From the NCBI GenBank assembly GCA_023415275.1, contig JAEZLJ010000158.1, positions 1-27,622 of the forward strand: a stretch of DNA of 27,622 nt, given 5' to 3'. Made by a program: the position numbers and the translations under genes. This stretch comes from Bacteroidota bacterium. Lineage in GTDB: Bacteria; Bacteroidota; Bacteroidia; Chitinophagales; Chitinophagaceae. Within the stretch, counting starts at the first letter, position 1; each line of letters starts with the position of its first letter. The notes below the pieces were generated by a model. It was not told the origin of the DNA. It saw only the letters and a program-made list of their open reading frames with translations, and ran no database searches. Below, piece by piece: positions 14,636-23,229 of this stretch.

Positions 14636-15238
14636 TTATTTGGTGATTTTTGCGTTATAGCTAACAGATATGGCATTACCAGTTTTGATGGTACCGAACA
14701 ATGCTGTAGGAGGTTCTACATTGTAATCTGTCATGTTCATTTTTTTCACACCTGACAAAGTATAGCTTTGGTCAGCTGCATTGTATTTTACATTAGCCAG
14801 GAGTTCAGTTTCTTTAGTAGTGCCGGCTATTGATAATTTACCTACGGCTTTGATCTTGTAGTTTAAAGCGTCAACAGCGGTAACTGTTCCAGATGTTAAT
14901 GTGAATGTGATGTTTTTGTAGTTCTTGGATTTTAAAGCCTTGAATGTATTATTGTCCATGGCACCATGACCACTTTTTAAAGTTTCAACAGGAATAGAGA
15001 AGTTCAGAGAAGTGATGCCTGTTAATTTATCACCAGTCAATACCAGGTTCATATCACACTGGCCTTTTTCTGATTTTACAGTCCAGTCGTGCAGTGAAGA
15101 AGTACCATCAACAGCAATACTTAAATTGTTGGTGCGATACAGTAATGAATTGGTGCTTTCTTTTACGGTGAAAGAAAACATGGTCGTTAATATAAGAACC
15201 AGTGCGGAAAGAACGCTAAAGCGTCGAGTAGAAGTCAT
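14636..15238 (-). CDS. YceI-family secreted protein (upstream copy)
   Basis: From the ATG at 15238 the product is 200 residues: a signal peptide (RRFSVLSALVLILTTMFSFTV) and a YceI fold (IAVDGTSSLHDWTVKSEKG, ETLKSGHGAMDNNTFKALKSKNYKNITFTL, VGKLSIAGTTKETELLANV, KMNMTDYNVEPPTALFGTIKTGN). The TSSLHDWT and MDNNTFKALKSxxYxxItF motifs are the family's core. A longer frame reaches 15313, but a TAnnTTTG element at 15297-15304 would then lie inside it, so the shorter start is preferred. It is the first gene of the trio, 61 bp ahead of the barrel gene. Confidence 0.88.
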   Translation of the reverse strand: MTSTRRFSVLSALVLILTTMFSFTVKESTNSLLYRTNNLSIAVDGTSSLHDWTVKSEKGQCDMNLVLTGDKLTGITSLNFSIPVETLKSGHGAMDNNTFKALKSKNYKNITFTLTSGTVTAVDALNYKIKAVGKLSIAGTTKETELLANVKYNAADQSYTLSGVKKMNMTDYNVEPPTALFGTIKTGNAISVSYNAKITK

Positions 15239-15296
15239 TGTTTCAAGATTTTTCAGTGTTATAAAATTTGCTTTGTTTTTCGTTAATAGCATGACA

Positions 15297-15304
15297 CAAA
15301 AGTA
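15297..15304 (-). promoter_or_regulatory. Bacteroidota -7 element upstream of the YceI operon
   Basis: The minus strand reads TACTTTTG, an exact TAnnTTTG, 59 bp before the chosen YceI start codon. A matching -33 TTG is not clear, so this is a partial call. Confidence 0.4.
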
Positions 15305-15784
15305 TTCCTGCACGAAAAGGTTATAGCTGACCCTTATAAGTTGGCCATATGATTATACTCACCTTTAAGAAAGATGCAGGTTAGGTTTTGCGTTAAAGGA
15401 TATGAGTGTACTTTTATTAGAAGGCAGAATCAACTATTATCTTACTTCAATGTAAATGAGCATGCACTATATAATAATATGCGTGGTTCCAAATAAATAG
15501 CATGCTGCTTCAAATGACCTGGATGTAAATTGGATTGATCTTTCTTAATAATTAAAAAAGACATCTGCATACTTTATAAGCTTATAGAAATTAATGAAAG
15601 AAGGAATGAGGCTGGCGACATAACCTCTACCAGGATAAAATATGCCTATTCAACATTGTTAAATTTTCTAGCTTTTTGCTGATCATAAATAGGTATTCAG
15701 AGAGAACTGATTAAAGTCATACCATAAACTTAACTACATCATATTATTTCATTTGCATTGTTGTTTTTTTTGCATTCATAGATT
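15305..15784. other. AT-rich intergenic region between divergent units
   Basis: The stretch separates the YceI operon (minus) from a small hypothetical gene (plus). It is AT rich with scattered short palindromes such as AAGCTT, but I see no protein-like ORF, terminator or full promoter. Confidence 0.5.
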
Positions 15785-16090
15785 ATGAGTGAATACAAAA
15801 ATGCAGATGCTATGAAATTGAAACTACAATATGAAAAAACGATCAGTGAGGTAAAGAAGGAATTCACCCAACTATTTCCACATTTGAAAGTAGAGTTTTG
15901 CACTACAGAAAATCAAAACATAGTCGCTCCTCATGCCATTCCTGATACTACGGCACTGGGTGATATTACAGGTGTTTTGAAAGAAGGTACCGTGGATATA
16001 GCCTCTACCACACCTTTAAAAGAGATAGAAAAAGTACTACAACAACAATATTGCCTGCCGGTGCATATTTGTTATATGCCAGCACAATGA
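15785..16090 (+). CDS. Small hypothetical protein of a Bacteroidota-type family
   Basis: The product is a 101-residue soluble protein. Its N-terminal half (KKEFTQLFPHLKVEFC) is followed by a variable centre (DTTALGDITGVLKEGTVDIAST) and a final motif (PLKEIEKVLQQQYCLPVHICYM) with the pattern of a helix ahead of a beta strand. This order, FxxxFPxLKxxF near the start and xxxLPVxVxxx at the end, recurs in short hypothetical proteins of Bacteroidota as I recall them; no function is established. It is monocistronic, followed by a clear terminator. Confidence 0.7.
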   Translation: MSEYKNADAMKLKLQYEKTISEVKKEFTQLFPHLKVEFCTTENQNIVAPHAIPDTTALGDITGVLKEGTVDIASTTPLKEIEKVLQQQYCLPVHICYMPAQ

Positions 16091-16114
16091 TTTGGTCTTA
16101 GCAGAGTGTCGATG

Positions 16115-16143
16115 AAGGGGAACTTAAGCAGTGGGTTCCCCTT
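16115..16143 (+). terminator. Rho-independent terminator
   Basis: A 9-bp stem AAGGGGAAC (16115-16123) and GTTCCCCTT (16135-16143) with an 11-base loop is followed by TCAATTTTTTAG, ending the small gene at 15785-16090. Confidence 0.75.
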
Positions 16144-16156
16144 TCAATTTTTTAGA

Positions 16157-16180
16157 AACCCCCTTGAGGGTTATTTTTTT
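16157..16180. terminator. Second hairpin with T tract, overlapping the lipoprotein stop
   Basis: AACCC (16157-16161) pairs with GGGTT (16168-16172), followed on the plus strand by ATTTTTTT. It overlaps the stop codon of the minus-strand lipoprotein gene and probably backs up the first plus-strand terminator. Confidence 0.5.
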
Positions 16181-16506
16181 GCTTCCGTATTTTTTTCCTT
16201 ACATTTTTCAGCCAGCTGAGCCACATACTTTACATCCATCAGTGCAGGGGCGGCACTATCCATACTTGGATATCCTGTCTTTAGCTGCGATAAAATGCAT
16301 TTACATTGGGCATAGGCAGCAGCCTCCCCTATTTTCGTTTTGGCACTGTCCACACAGCCTGACATGAATTCGTTTTCCTCATCCGGAGCCCATGTATAGC
16401 TTTTTGCAGCCACGGCTTCATTCCCCTTTTCTGTATTTGTTTTTGGATTGTTCTTGCAGGCGCCTATTATAAGCAAAGCCAACATGGAGATCATAACTTT
16501 TTTCAT
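16171..16506 (-). CDS. Small cysteine-containing lipoprotein
   Basis: The 111-residue product begins with a lipoprotein signal MKKVMISMLALLIIGAC, lipobox cysteine Cys17. The mature part has a flexible polar linker, then a helical domain with four further cysteines (SGCVDSAK, YAQCKCIL, EKCKEKN), compatible with two disulfides in the periplasm. This kind of small domain is common among Bacteroidota lipoproteins with no assigned function. Monocistronic, divergent from the gene at 16699. Confidence 0.7.
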   Translation of the reverse strand: MKKVMISMLALLIIGACKNNPKTNTEKGNEAVAAKSYTWAPDEENEFMSGCVDSAKTKIGEAAAYAQCKCILSQLKTGYPSMDSAAPALMDVKYVAQLAEKCKEKNTEAKK

Positions 16507-16698
16507 ATTGCTGGGTTAAGGGTTTGTGAGTTGTTAGTATGAAAATATCAAAAATTAAGCTTGCCGGGGGATTTCTACCCATAAATCATAAGCTCATGCA
16601 TTTCTGGCATTTTTTATGCTAATGATTGCCAACCGTTATTAACCAGGGAATTCCGAACCAATATTCCCGGGATTAGTTTACACACCAATTAAAAAACT

Positions 16699-17184
16699 AT
16701 GATCAGCACCGCCACCTATCCCTGGACAAAGGAGAAATCTACCCAATTGGGTATTTCAGAAGAAATTCTTACCTGCGCTCTTGATATTCTTTTTCAAAAC
16801 AGGAACATGGTCAATGCCATTGACAATAAGATTGAAATGGATGACTATATCTATAGGGCTGTATTAAAACAGGCTTTTATTCAATATAAAGAACAAGCCC
16901 AGGCCGACCTGGAAGAAGGGGGATATGCTGAAAAGCTTAAAGCTGAAAAAGAACTCTCGGTGATCAGCAGGGAGGAATTGGTCACGGATCCGTTCTACAG
17001 AGCAGTACTTCCTCTATTGATCAAAGTGGTCAGTCCGGAGCCTATTTTAAGAATGCATGCAGAGTTAACCTCTTCCATTGTACTGGAGCTGGCCGACTTT
17101 AAGCGAAAGCATCGCTCCACATCTGTCACAGAAATCTTTGTGCGGCATTGTGCAGCTGAGTTGCAAAACTCATCAATGAATTAA
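16699..17184 (+). CDS. Hypothetical helical protein
   Basis: The 161-residue product is soluble, has no signal peptide and looks mostly helical (ISEEILTCALDILFQNRNMVNAIDNKIEMDDYIYRAVLKQAFIQYKEQAQADLEEGG, then ILRMHAELTSSIVLELADFKRKHRS). No family is recognised. A hairpin (GGGAAT 16646-16651 and ATTCCC 16663-16668) lies about 30 bp ahead of the start and could influence its expression. A strong terminator follows. It stands alone. Confidence 0.65.
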   Translation: MISTATYPWTKEKSTQLGISEEILTCALDILFQNRNMVNAIDNKIEMDDYIYRAVLKQAFIQYKEQAQADLEEGGYAEKLKAEKELSVISREELVTDPFYRAVLPLLIKVVSPEPILRMHAELTSSIVLELADFKRKHRSTSVTEIFVRHCAAELQNSSMN

Positions 17185-17281
17185 TTGCTATGATCTTTCC
17201 TAAATAGTTTCAAAGCATACAACCTGTATCGCTAGATTACCGTCATTGAGGTATAGGATGTAGGACTTTAAACAAAACTCT

Positions 17282-17309
17282 GGGGCTGGATTTTTATCCG
17301 GCCCCTTTA
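17282..17309 (+). terminator. Rho-independent terminator
   Basis: A 10-bp stem GGGGCTGGAT (17282-17291) and ATCCGGCCCC (17296-17305), one G-T wobble and a TTTT loop, is followed by TTTATTTTAG. It ends the transcript of the gene at 16699-17184, about 100 bp beyond its stop. Confidence 0.8.
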
Positions 17310-17387
17310 TTTTAGCCTATTTACCTTTTGGGAAAATATTTTTACCTCCTCATTAAACTTTAATAAAGATCTCCAGTCTCATATATA

Positions 17388-17520
17388 CGAACAACCCTAT
17401 CCGTATTTATTGTTCGGCCCGTTGACAAGTACCCTGGAACGTTGTTAACCCAATGAAAACTCCCTAAGGAAAACACTACACCCTATCTATGTGAAACCGG
17501 TATTAGCATACCGGTTTTTT
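17388..17520 (+). ncRNA. Structured element with terminator: small RNA or attenuator leader
   Basis: Three hairpins lie in a row with no ORF. CGAACAA (17388-17394) pairs with TTGTTCG (17410-17416). GTTGACAA (17421-17428) pairs with TTGTTAAC (17442-17449), with one G-U. The last is a 10-bp stem AAACCGGTAT (17494-17503) with ATACCGGTTT (17508-17517) followed by T-rich sequence, a Rho-independent terminator. The next gene starts 62 bp later. It is either a free small RNA of about 130-150 nt or an attenuator leader for the gene at 17582. No exact promoter was found upstream. Confidence 0.5.
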
Positions 17521-17581
17521 CTTTTGCTGTAATGGCATAAAAATTTCATCAATTACTTCAATTAACCTTCAATTTATTACC

Positions 17582-17776
17582 ATGGAACCTAAAAACGGAC
17601 CAAAGAAGAAGGGCATAAATAAGGCGGAGGAAGAAAAAGCTATATTAAAAAGCGACAAGAAAGAGAACAGGGAAGAACAGGAAAATGTGACCATAGATAA
17701 GGATGCCCAGCATTATTTTGATGCCCAGGATGAGGACCAGGAACTCAATACTGACAACAGGGATATAGCATTATGA
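17582..17776 (+). CDS. Small highly charged disordered protein
   Basis: The 64-residue product is almost all Lys, Glu, Asp, Gln and Asn (PKNGPKKKGINKAEEEKAIL, ending DAQDEDQELNTDNRDIAL) with no hydrophobic core, so it is expected to be disordered. A basic N-terminal half and acidic C-terminal half give it opposite charges at its ends. No family is recognised. It lies directly behind the terminator-like leader at 17388-17520. Confidence 0.55.
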   Translation: MEPKNGPKKKGINKAEEEKAILKSDKKENREEQENVTIDKDAQHYFDAQDEDQELNTDNRDIAL

Positions 17777-17804
17777 CCAGGAGAGTATTTTACTGCAGCA
17801 AAGT

Positions 17805-18203
17805 TCAGGCATAGAGTTCAAGCATTTTATCTGTCATTTCTTCCAGCTCACGCATGCTGTTTGGTTTGACAAAATATTCAGTAGCTCCATTTTTAAGACA
17901 TTCCTGCATATGGATATAGGCATTGGAAGTGCTTAGAATGAGCTTAGGAATAGGTTTATACCTTGGTTCATCCGCCATTTGGGAGAGCACTTCGGAACCT
18001 GTAAGTTCAGGCATATTATAATCAAGTATGATCAGCCCGGGTAGCCTGTCATCGGGGCAGGATGCCAGGTATTCCATCACCTGCTTTCCATTGGAAACTG
18101 AATGCACATCGGTCCCAGGCTCTTTACTCAGAATGACCTCCTGCAGTAATTCCACATCTTCCATATCATCATCGGCAACAAGGATGGTTCTTTTATCAGG
18201 CAT
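17805..18203 (-). CDS. Single-domain response regulator (CheY-like)
   Basis: The 132-residue product is a receiver domain only. It has the acidic pair Asp11/Asp12 (VADDD), phosphoacceptor Asp61 in ILDYNMPELTG, conserved hydroxyl Ser91 (LSTS) and Lys113 (FVKPN). There is no output domain, so it relays phosphate to a partner or acts by binding. No histidine kinase lies in the window. The TYR-like switch position is TEYFVKP, normal for this family. Regulation: an exact TAnnTTTG lies 44 bp upstream (18247-18254). Confidence 0.93.
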   Translation of the reverse strand: MPDKRTILVADDDMEDVELLQEVILSKEPGTDVHSVSNGKQVMEYLASCPDDRLPGLIILDYNMPELTGSEVLSQMADEPRYKPIPKLILSTSNAYIHMQECLKNGATEYFVKPNSMRELEEMTDKMLELYA

Positions 18204-18246
18204 ATCGTAAACTTATTCCAGTAACATCTTATGACCAGAATAGCGT

Positions 18247-18254
18247 CAAATGTA
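18247..18254 (-). promoter_or_regulatory. -7 element for the response regulator
   Basis: The minus strand reads TACATTTG, an exact TAnnTTTG, 44 bp before the ATG. No clear TTG at -33. Confidence 0.4.
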
Positions 18255-18344
18255 GTATAAGAAAATTACATCTATACTATATTAACAGAGTCCAAGGTAA
18301 ATAGTAGTTAACACCTTTTATATGTTGCGGCAATGAAAGACTGT

Positions 18345-20783
18345 TTACCCGTTTCCTACTCTTTGTATCTCATCTCCTGCCGCTCTTTCTGCAGGCCTGG
18401 AAGATTTGAAGGTCTTTCCAAAACGATAGGTAAAGGATAGTGTAACTACTCTTGTATCTCTTGTAAGCTTGAATGTTTCAGTAGCACGGTTAAAAAACGT
18501 CAACCCTTTCATCCATTGGGTATAGAACAAATCCCTGCCTACCAGCTTCAGGCTCCCTTTATTTTTCAATATAGATTTTGACAGGCCTACGGACAATTGC
18601 CCTGCAGGATCCACCAGTTCCTGGATGTCATTCTTGCTTTTGGAAGTATAAAAGCCAGATATTTCGCCACCCCAACCTTTTTGAAACCTGAATTGCTGGT
18701 TCATATTCAGGTTCCATTGGGTGAATTGGGTATCATAACTTTTGCCTATATAGCCTTCCATTTTCCTTCGGTTCACCACGGCCTGCACATTTACATTCCA
18801 CCATGAAGCAATAGGCTGCTGCCATGAAATAGAAAGACCCAGGTTTTGCAATCTTGTTAAGTTTCCTTCGGTATAGATCACCAGGCCATTACTGTCAACC
18901 GGGAAGATCTGGGAGAAATAATCGGTTGTATTGCTAAAGCTTAGCGAGGTTACCAGTATATTTTTATAGCTATGAGATAAATTGATATTCCAGGTGTACT
19001 GCGGTCGGAAATAAGGATTACCCTGCTGATAGGTGTATTTATTGATGATGAATACAAATGGATTCAGCTTTTGAAAGGCTGGCCTGTCAATACGCCTTCC
19101 TGCACTTAATGAAAAACTATTGGATGAATCAGCATCCACTGATAATGAAATATTAGGGAACAGGCTATTATAGCTACGGGAAAAAGAGGAATCTTTTACA
19201 ATCGCATTTCCCAACTGGTTCGCCTCATAGGCCGTTCTTTCAAAGCGTAAGCCGCCATTGGCATGAAATACTTTCCAGTCCTTTTTGCCGGAAACATACA
19301 GGGCATGTATATTCTCTGTATATAGGAAATGATTGCTTTTCCCCTGGTCATCCCTCCAGGTAGATCCGTCCAGGTATTCATATGCCGCCAGGTTATCTGT
19401 GGTAATGTGCGCCGTTTTTATACCCGTTTCCCAATTCCAACCCTGCCAAACATCCGCATAATCCACCCTTGCCGAAACTATATTGATGGCAGATGGTAAT
19501 GAAGCCCTGGTAGATTCCTGGTAAGTCTCAGGATATACACCATTATTATCAAAATGCTGGGAAGCTTTGATCTTATACCCTACCAGGTCAATAACACTAC
19601 TGAAAGAACGTAAGGGGCTAGCATTGTGATTAAAACTTACACTGGCGCCCCCGCTTTCCCAATGATTGTTATTGTTACTGGTTGTATGAATGATCGAATC
19701 TGTTTCATTGTCCGAACCCAGCCATCTTGCTTCATTATTACCACCACTTTTCCTGTTTAACAATAATCCTGTGAACACCACACCAACAGCAGTGCGTGTA
19801 TTGAGACTGTAATCAGCCCCGGCTCTTACATTATGAACAGTACCACGGCCATCAAGAAAACTGGGCTGTTCCAGTTTTGACACAAGTGTTTTTTCATCTT
19901 CTTTATAATATCTTCTTGTGGCATCTATCCGGGTAAAGCTTCTATTATTATTTAGACTGTAATTTAAAAAGGTATTCCACCTTCCCGACCTGTAATTCAA
20001 CTGCACATTCTCATTGTATTTAGCATAGCGCCCCTGTGTATATGCTGAAGTCAGGGAAGTATTAAAGCCTTTTTGGTTTGACTTTTTGGTTTTGATATTG
20101 ATGACGCCTGCATTACCGGCAGCATCAAAGTACGATGGTGGAATATCCATTATCTCTACCTGGCTGATCTGCGAAGCACTCATTCCTCCTAATAAGGTAG
20201 ATAATTGTGCTCCATCCAGGTAAGAAGGTTTTCCATCTACCATGATGGTAACACCCGACCTGCCTTTCAATTGCACATTTCCGTCTTTATCGATAGTGAT
20301 ACCAGGAAGTTTTTCCAGGGCTTCCATTGCTGTAGTTCCAGCCGATGAAAAACCAGCTTCCATATTCACCACCGTTTTCCCTGGCTTTATTTCAATGAAT
20401 GGCTTTCGGGCTGTCACTGTTATTCCAACAAGGTTGCCATTGGCTGGTTGAAGCTGCACGTCCGGAAGTTGAAGGTTATTGTCAACTGTTAACTCAAATG
20501 TTTTACTGGTTTGTGCTAAAAAACCAACCTTACTCATTCTTATGAAATAAGCGCCAGGAATTAAATTGGTGAACAAGGCTTTACCGGCAGTATCTGTTAG
20601 CCTGGCCATGATAAATGAACTATCCTTTGACCTGACCAGTTCGATGGTAACATCTGCTAATCCCTGGTTTCTTTCATCAAGTACTTTTTGTTGCATACTG
20701 GCCACCTGCTGGGCAAGGCTATCTGCCTGGATACCAAAAAACAGGGCAAGCCCGATAAATATTATTCTTTGATGCTTTCTCAT
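18345..20783 (-). CDS. TonB-receptor-like outer-membrane beta-barrel protein
   Basis: From the ATG at 20783 the product is 812 residues. A signal peptide (RIIFIGLALFFGIQADSLAQQ) precedes a carboxypeptidase-regulatory-like beta sandwich (VLDERNQGLADVTIELVRSKDSSFIMARLTDTAGKALFTNLIPGAYFIRMSKVGF). Next is a plug (AMEALEKLPGITIDKDGNVQLKGRSGVTIMVDGKPSYLDGAQL, SQISQVEIMDIPPSYFDAAGNAGVINIKTKK), then a long barrel of aromatic-rich strands. This is the outer-membrane barrel family that resembles SusC and TonB receptors but has no partner SusD gene here. The final residues (AGDEIQRVGNG) lack a terminal aromatic, so the barrel end lies a little earlier (YRFGKTF). Substrate unknown. A longer TTG-started frame adds four residues and was rejected. 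Confidence 0.88.
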   Translation of the reverse strand: MRKHQRIIFIGLALFFGIQADSLAQQVASMQQKVLDERNQGLADVTIELVRSKDSSFIMARLTDTAGKALFTNLIPGAYFIRMSKVGFLAQTSKTFELTVDNNLQLPDVQLQPANGNLVGITVTARKPFIEIKPGKTVVNMEAGFSSAGTTAMEALEKLPGITIDKDGNVQLKGRSGVTIMVDGKPSYLDGAQLSTLLGGMSASQISQVEIMDIPPSYFDAAGNAGVINIKTKKSNQKGFNTSLTSAYTQGRYAKYNENVQLNYRSGRWNTFLNYSLNNNRSFTRIDATRRYYKEDEKTLVSKLEQPSFLDGRGTVHNVRAGADYSLNTRTAVGVVFTGLLLNRKSGGNNEARWLGSDNETDSIIHTTSNNNNHWESGGASVSFNHNASPLRSFSSVIDLVGYKIKASQHFDNNGVYPETYQESTRASLPSAINIVSARVDYADVWQGWNWETGIKTAHITTDNLAAYEYLDGSTWRDDQGKSNHFLYTENIHALYVSGKKDWKVFHANGGLRFERTAYEANQLGNAIVKDSSFSRSYNSLFPNISLSVDADSSNSFSLSAGRRIDRPAFQKLNPFVFIINKYTYQQGNPYFRPQYTWNINLSHSYKNILVTSLSFSNTTDYFSQIFPVDSNGLVIYTEGNLTRLQNLGLSISWQQPIASWWNVNVQAVVNRRKMEGYIGKSYDTQFTQWNLNMNQQFRFQKGWGGEISGFYTSKSKNDIQELVDPAGQLSVGLSKSILKNKGSLKLVGRDLFYTQWMKGLTFFNRATETFKLTRDTRVVTLSFTYRFGKTFKSSRPAERAAGDEIQRVGNG

Positions 20784-20947
20784 TCCGGTGGACAATATAG
20801 GAACGAGGGGCCTGACCTTACAGGGAATTTATGAGAGTGGTAAAATAATAAGACCAGGAGCATAATTTACGTGCGACTCTGAAGGTTGGCAATTTATCAA
20901 TGTTTTTGACTTTGTCGAATTATTACATGAGTAAAGACAAACAAAAA

Positions 20948-20967
20948 GCTCCCTCAAAAAAGGGAGC
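20948..20967 (-). terminator. Rho-independent terminator of the phosphoesterase gene
   Basis: A 7-bp stem GCTCCCT (20948-20954) and AGGGAGC (20961-20967) is followed on the minus strand by TTTTTGTTTG, 28 bp past the phosphoesterase stop. Confidence 0.75.
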
Positions 20968-20995
20968 CTCTGTATGAAGTATAACTGATAATTTC

Positions 20996-22009
20996 TTAAT
21001 GAACCAGTTCGGGCTTTCCTACCAGTGTATTGGCATATTGAACGGCAGGCTGATTAGGATTTTGAATGTTGAATTGTAAGCCTACATCAAACTGGCTAAA
21101 GTCGTTTTTAAGCTCATAGGAGGTTACCTGCAAGCCATCAGCAGAGCGGCGCACCGTCAGGTAATGAAACAGCGGCTTGTAATTCTTACAAAGATCGGGC
21201 AGGCAATTTCCATCCTCATTTAATGGCTGATGCAATCCACCGCCACCTCCAATCACCATAAAGTCTTTACCCTTGATATTATAATGCTCGAATCCATGGC
21301 AATGGCCTGACAAGAACAACTTACTCTTTTTAGATGCCAGGAAAGGATTTACAAACCTGTTTTGAACAGCTGTAGATGGACCCACAATTTTGCTGTTGGT
21401 ATAGGGAGAATGGTGGCAAGTAGTAATAATATATTGAATGGAAGAATCTGCATCCAGTTTTTGCAAGGTATTTTTATACCAGCTTACCTGTTCTGCATCT
21501 TCTGCTTCAGTGAGTGATTTAAAGTTAGAATTCAACAGGACAATAGCCACTGAATCTCGGATCTCCAAATAACCTGTCCGCTTGTGCTCCGGGAACCTGG
21601 CCTGGAATTTAGCCTGGCCTTTTTTAGAAAAGCCCATTACCTCGTGGTTGCCCAGGATGGCATAGACGCCAATGTTTCTTTTGCGGAGCTCACCCAGATA
21701 GTTATCGATGGGCTTCCATTGACGGTTACTATATCCAAGGTTTACTACATCACCCAATAAAAACAGCGAGCCCGGCCGGCGAGCGCCAATATCTGTAAAT
21801 ACCTTCCTGGTAGCCTGCCTGTTATTATTTGCTTTTAACCATAGTGTCTCCACCCACATAGGGGCCTGGGTATCGCTGGCAAAAGCAATTAATGTACTGT
21901 CATTGGGTAAAGTGGGTTCTCCAGATAAGATTGGTTTTTCAAATGTTTGGCTGTTTAAAAGTCCACTGGGGAAGTTTAACATACAGAAGATAATGAGTTT
22001 TAAATACAT
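20996..22009 (-). CDS. Exported calcineurin-like metallophosphoesterase
   Basis: The 337-residue product has an N-terminal signal (LKLIIFCMLNFPSGLLNS) and the metal-binding signature of the superfamily: ASDTQ (Asp46, with Gln48 in place of the usual His), GDVVNLG (Asp87), GNHE (Asn121, His122), TTCHHSPY (His199/200) and GHCHGFEH (His236, His238). It coordinates two metal ions and hydrolyses phosphoesters in the periplasm; substrate unknown. A glycine-rich VIGGGGGLHQ loop lies near the active site. Single-gene unit with a terminator; upstream it is divergent from the TPR gene. Confidence 0.88.
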   Translation of the reverse strand: MYLKLIIFCMLNFPSGLLNSQTFEKPILSGEPTLPNDSTLIAFASDTQAPMWVETLWLKANNNRQATRKVFTDIGARRPGSLFLLGDVVNLGYSNRQWKPIDNYLGELRKRNIGVYAILGNHEVMGFSKKGQAKFQARFPEHKRTGYLEIRDSVAIVLLNSNFKSLTEAEDAEQVSWYKNTLQKLDADSSIQYIITTCHHSPYTNSKIVGPSTAVQNRFVNPFLASKKSKLFLSGHCHGFEHYNIKGKDFMVIGGGGGLHQPLNEDGNCLPDLCKNYKPLFHYLTVRRSADGLQVTSYELKNDFSQFDVGLQFNIQNPNQPAVQYANTLVGKPELVH

Positions 22010-22394
22010 TCCTTTTTAAGATTAGTGTTTACAGATAAATAAAGGGAAATATATATTGATGGTTGGAGGTTTTCTTAAGGACGGGGGCGTTCAGGAAAGC
22101 TTCAAAAAGTTGTGAATATTGACCGGCCTGTTAACAAAGCATCGTCTGTAAATTCGAATGTAAATATCGGAATGTTTGAGCCAAATCAATCCCAATGGAT
22201 TGCTATAAATTTCATAATATCAATTTACTGCACCGGCCTCATGAATACTTAACCCATCGGGTCTATAATCCCAATAATTTAATAGCGGTCTCATTAAATA
22301 GCTGTATCTTTTAAGAAGTAATCTTCACCTGATATCCTCCGATTTTACAACCTCCGCACTCCATTTCTTATTCATCACTTTTAACTTAATAATT
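22010..22394. other. Intergenic region between divergent genes
   Basis: The region must hold promoters for the phosphoesterase (minus) and TPR protein (plus). A near-match TATCTTTT at 22305-22312 is the best -7 candidate for the latter. No ORF, strong hairpin or repeat is convincing. Confidence 0.45.
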
Positions 22395-23171
22395 ATGAGA
22401 CAGATCACTGCTGTTTTATTCAGCCTGTTGCTATTAACGGGCAGCACCCAGTTGCTGGCGCAAAAAAAGGAAAGCGGGAAAAAGACCATGACCTGGACTA
22501 CCAAATCTGAAGCAGCTAAAAAGCTGGCATCTGAGGGCGTGAATCACTTTTTAAATATTGAATTCCCCCAGGCCTACCAGGAATTTACTGCTGCTCTTAA
22601 ACTAGATCCCGATTTCACTATTCCCCTAGTATTTATGGCCAACATGAGCACGGGTGATGTAAAGAAAATGTATATACAAAAGGCTATTAAAAGTGCAGCT
22701 AACAAAACAGAAGGGGAGAGACTATTTGCTTCCATAGTAGCCGAAGAAAATACACCTGCCGAGAACAGGGCTAAATGGGCAAAGCTTCATGAAATGTTTC
22801 CGGATGGAGGCATGATAGGAGCCTTTTATGTCAATACCAGGGAAACAGCAAATGAACGTTTTGCAGCGGCAGAAGAATACATTGAACAATTCCCCGACAA
22901 TGCCTTTATGTATAATTCCATAGCCTATATGTATATGCTTGAAAAAAAGGACATGGCTATGGCTAAAAAGAATTTCGAAAAATATATTGAGCTGTATCCC
23001 GAAGGCTCTAACCCTTATGATTCTATGGGAGAATATTATCTGACAGTTGGCGATACAGAAAATGCAAAGAAGTATTACAGCATGGCACTTGAAAAATATC
23101 CTTTTACCAACAGTTCTATCACTGCTCTTCAAAAGATCAATGAAGCAGGTAAAACACAGGTAAATAATTGA
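22395..23171 (+). CDS. Exported tetratricopeptide-repeat protein
   Basis: The 258-residue product has a signal peptide ending LLAQ (about residue 23). TPR-like repeats are seen at about 40-75 (AAKKLASEGVNHFLNIEFPQAYQEFTAALKLDPDF) and 165-245 (NSIAYMYMLEKKDMAMAKKNFEKYIELYPEG, then NPYDSMGEYYLTVGDTENAKKYYSMALEKYPF), separated by a helical stretch. TPRs hold protein partners, here in the periplasm. The partner is unknown. It is monocistronic with a strong terminator. Confidence 0.85.
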   Translation: MRQITAVLFSLLLLTGSTQLLAQKKESGKKTMTWTTKSEAAKKLASEGVNHFLNIEFPQAYQEFTAALKLDPDFTIPLVFMANMSTGDVKKMYIQKAIKSAANKTEGERLFASIVAEENTPAENRAKWAKLHEMFPDGGMIGAFYVNTRETANERFAAAEEYIEQFPDNAFMYNSIAYMYMLEKKDMAMAKKNFEKYIELYPEGSNPYDSMGEYYLTVGDTENAKKYYSMALEKYPFTNSSITALQKINEAGKTQVNN

Positions 23172-23189
23172 TAGATTATCTTCAAAGAG

Positions 23190-23216
23190 AAAGGCAATGA
23201 AATGTTCATTGCCTTT
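23190..23216. terminator. Bidirectional terminator between convergent genes
   Basis: An 11-bp stem AAAGGCAATGA (23190-23200) and TCATTGCCTTT (23206-23216) with an AATGT loop lies between the stop of the TPR gene and the stop of the minus-strand barrel gene at 23230. T-rich sequence follows on both strands. Confidence 0.75.
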
Positions 23217-23229
23217 CCTTAATTAAAAA

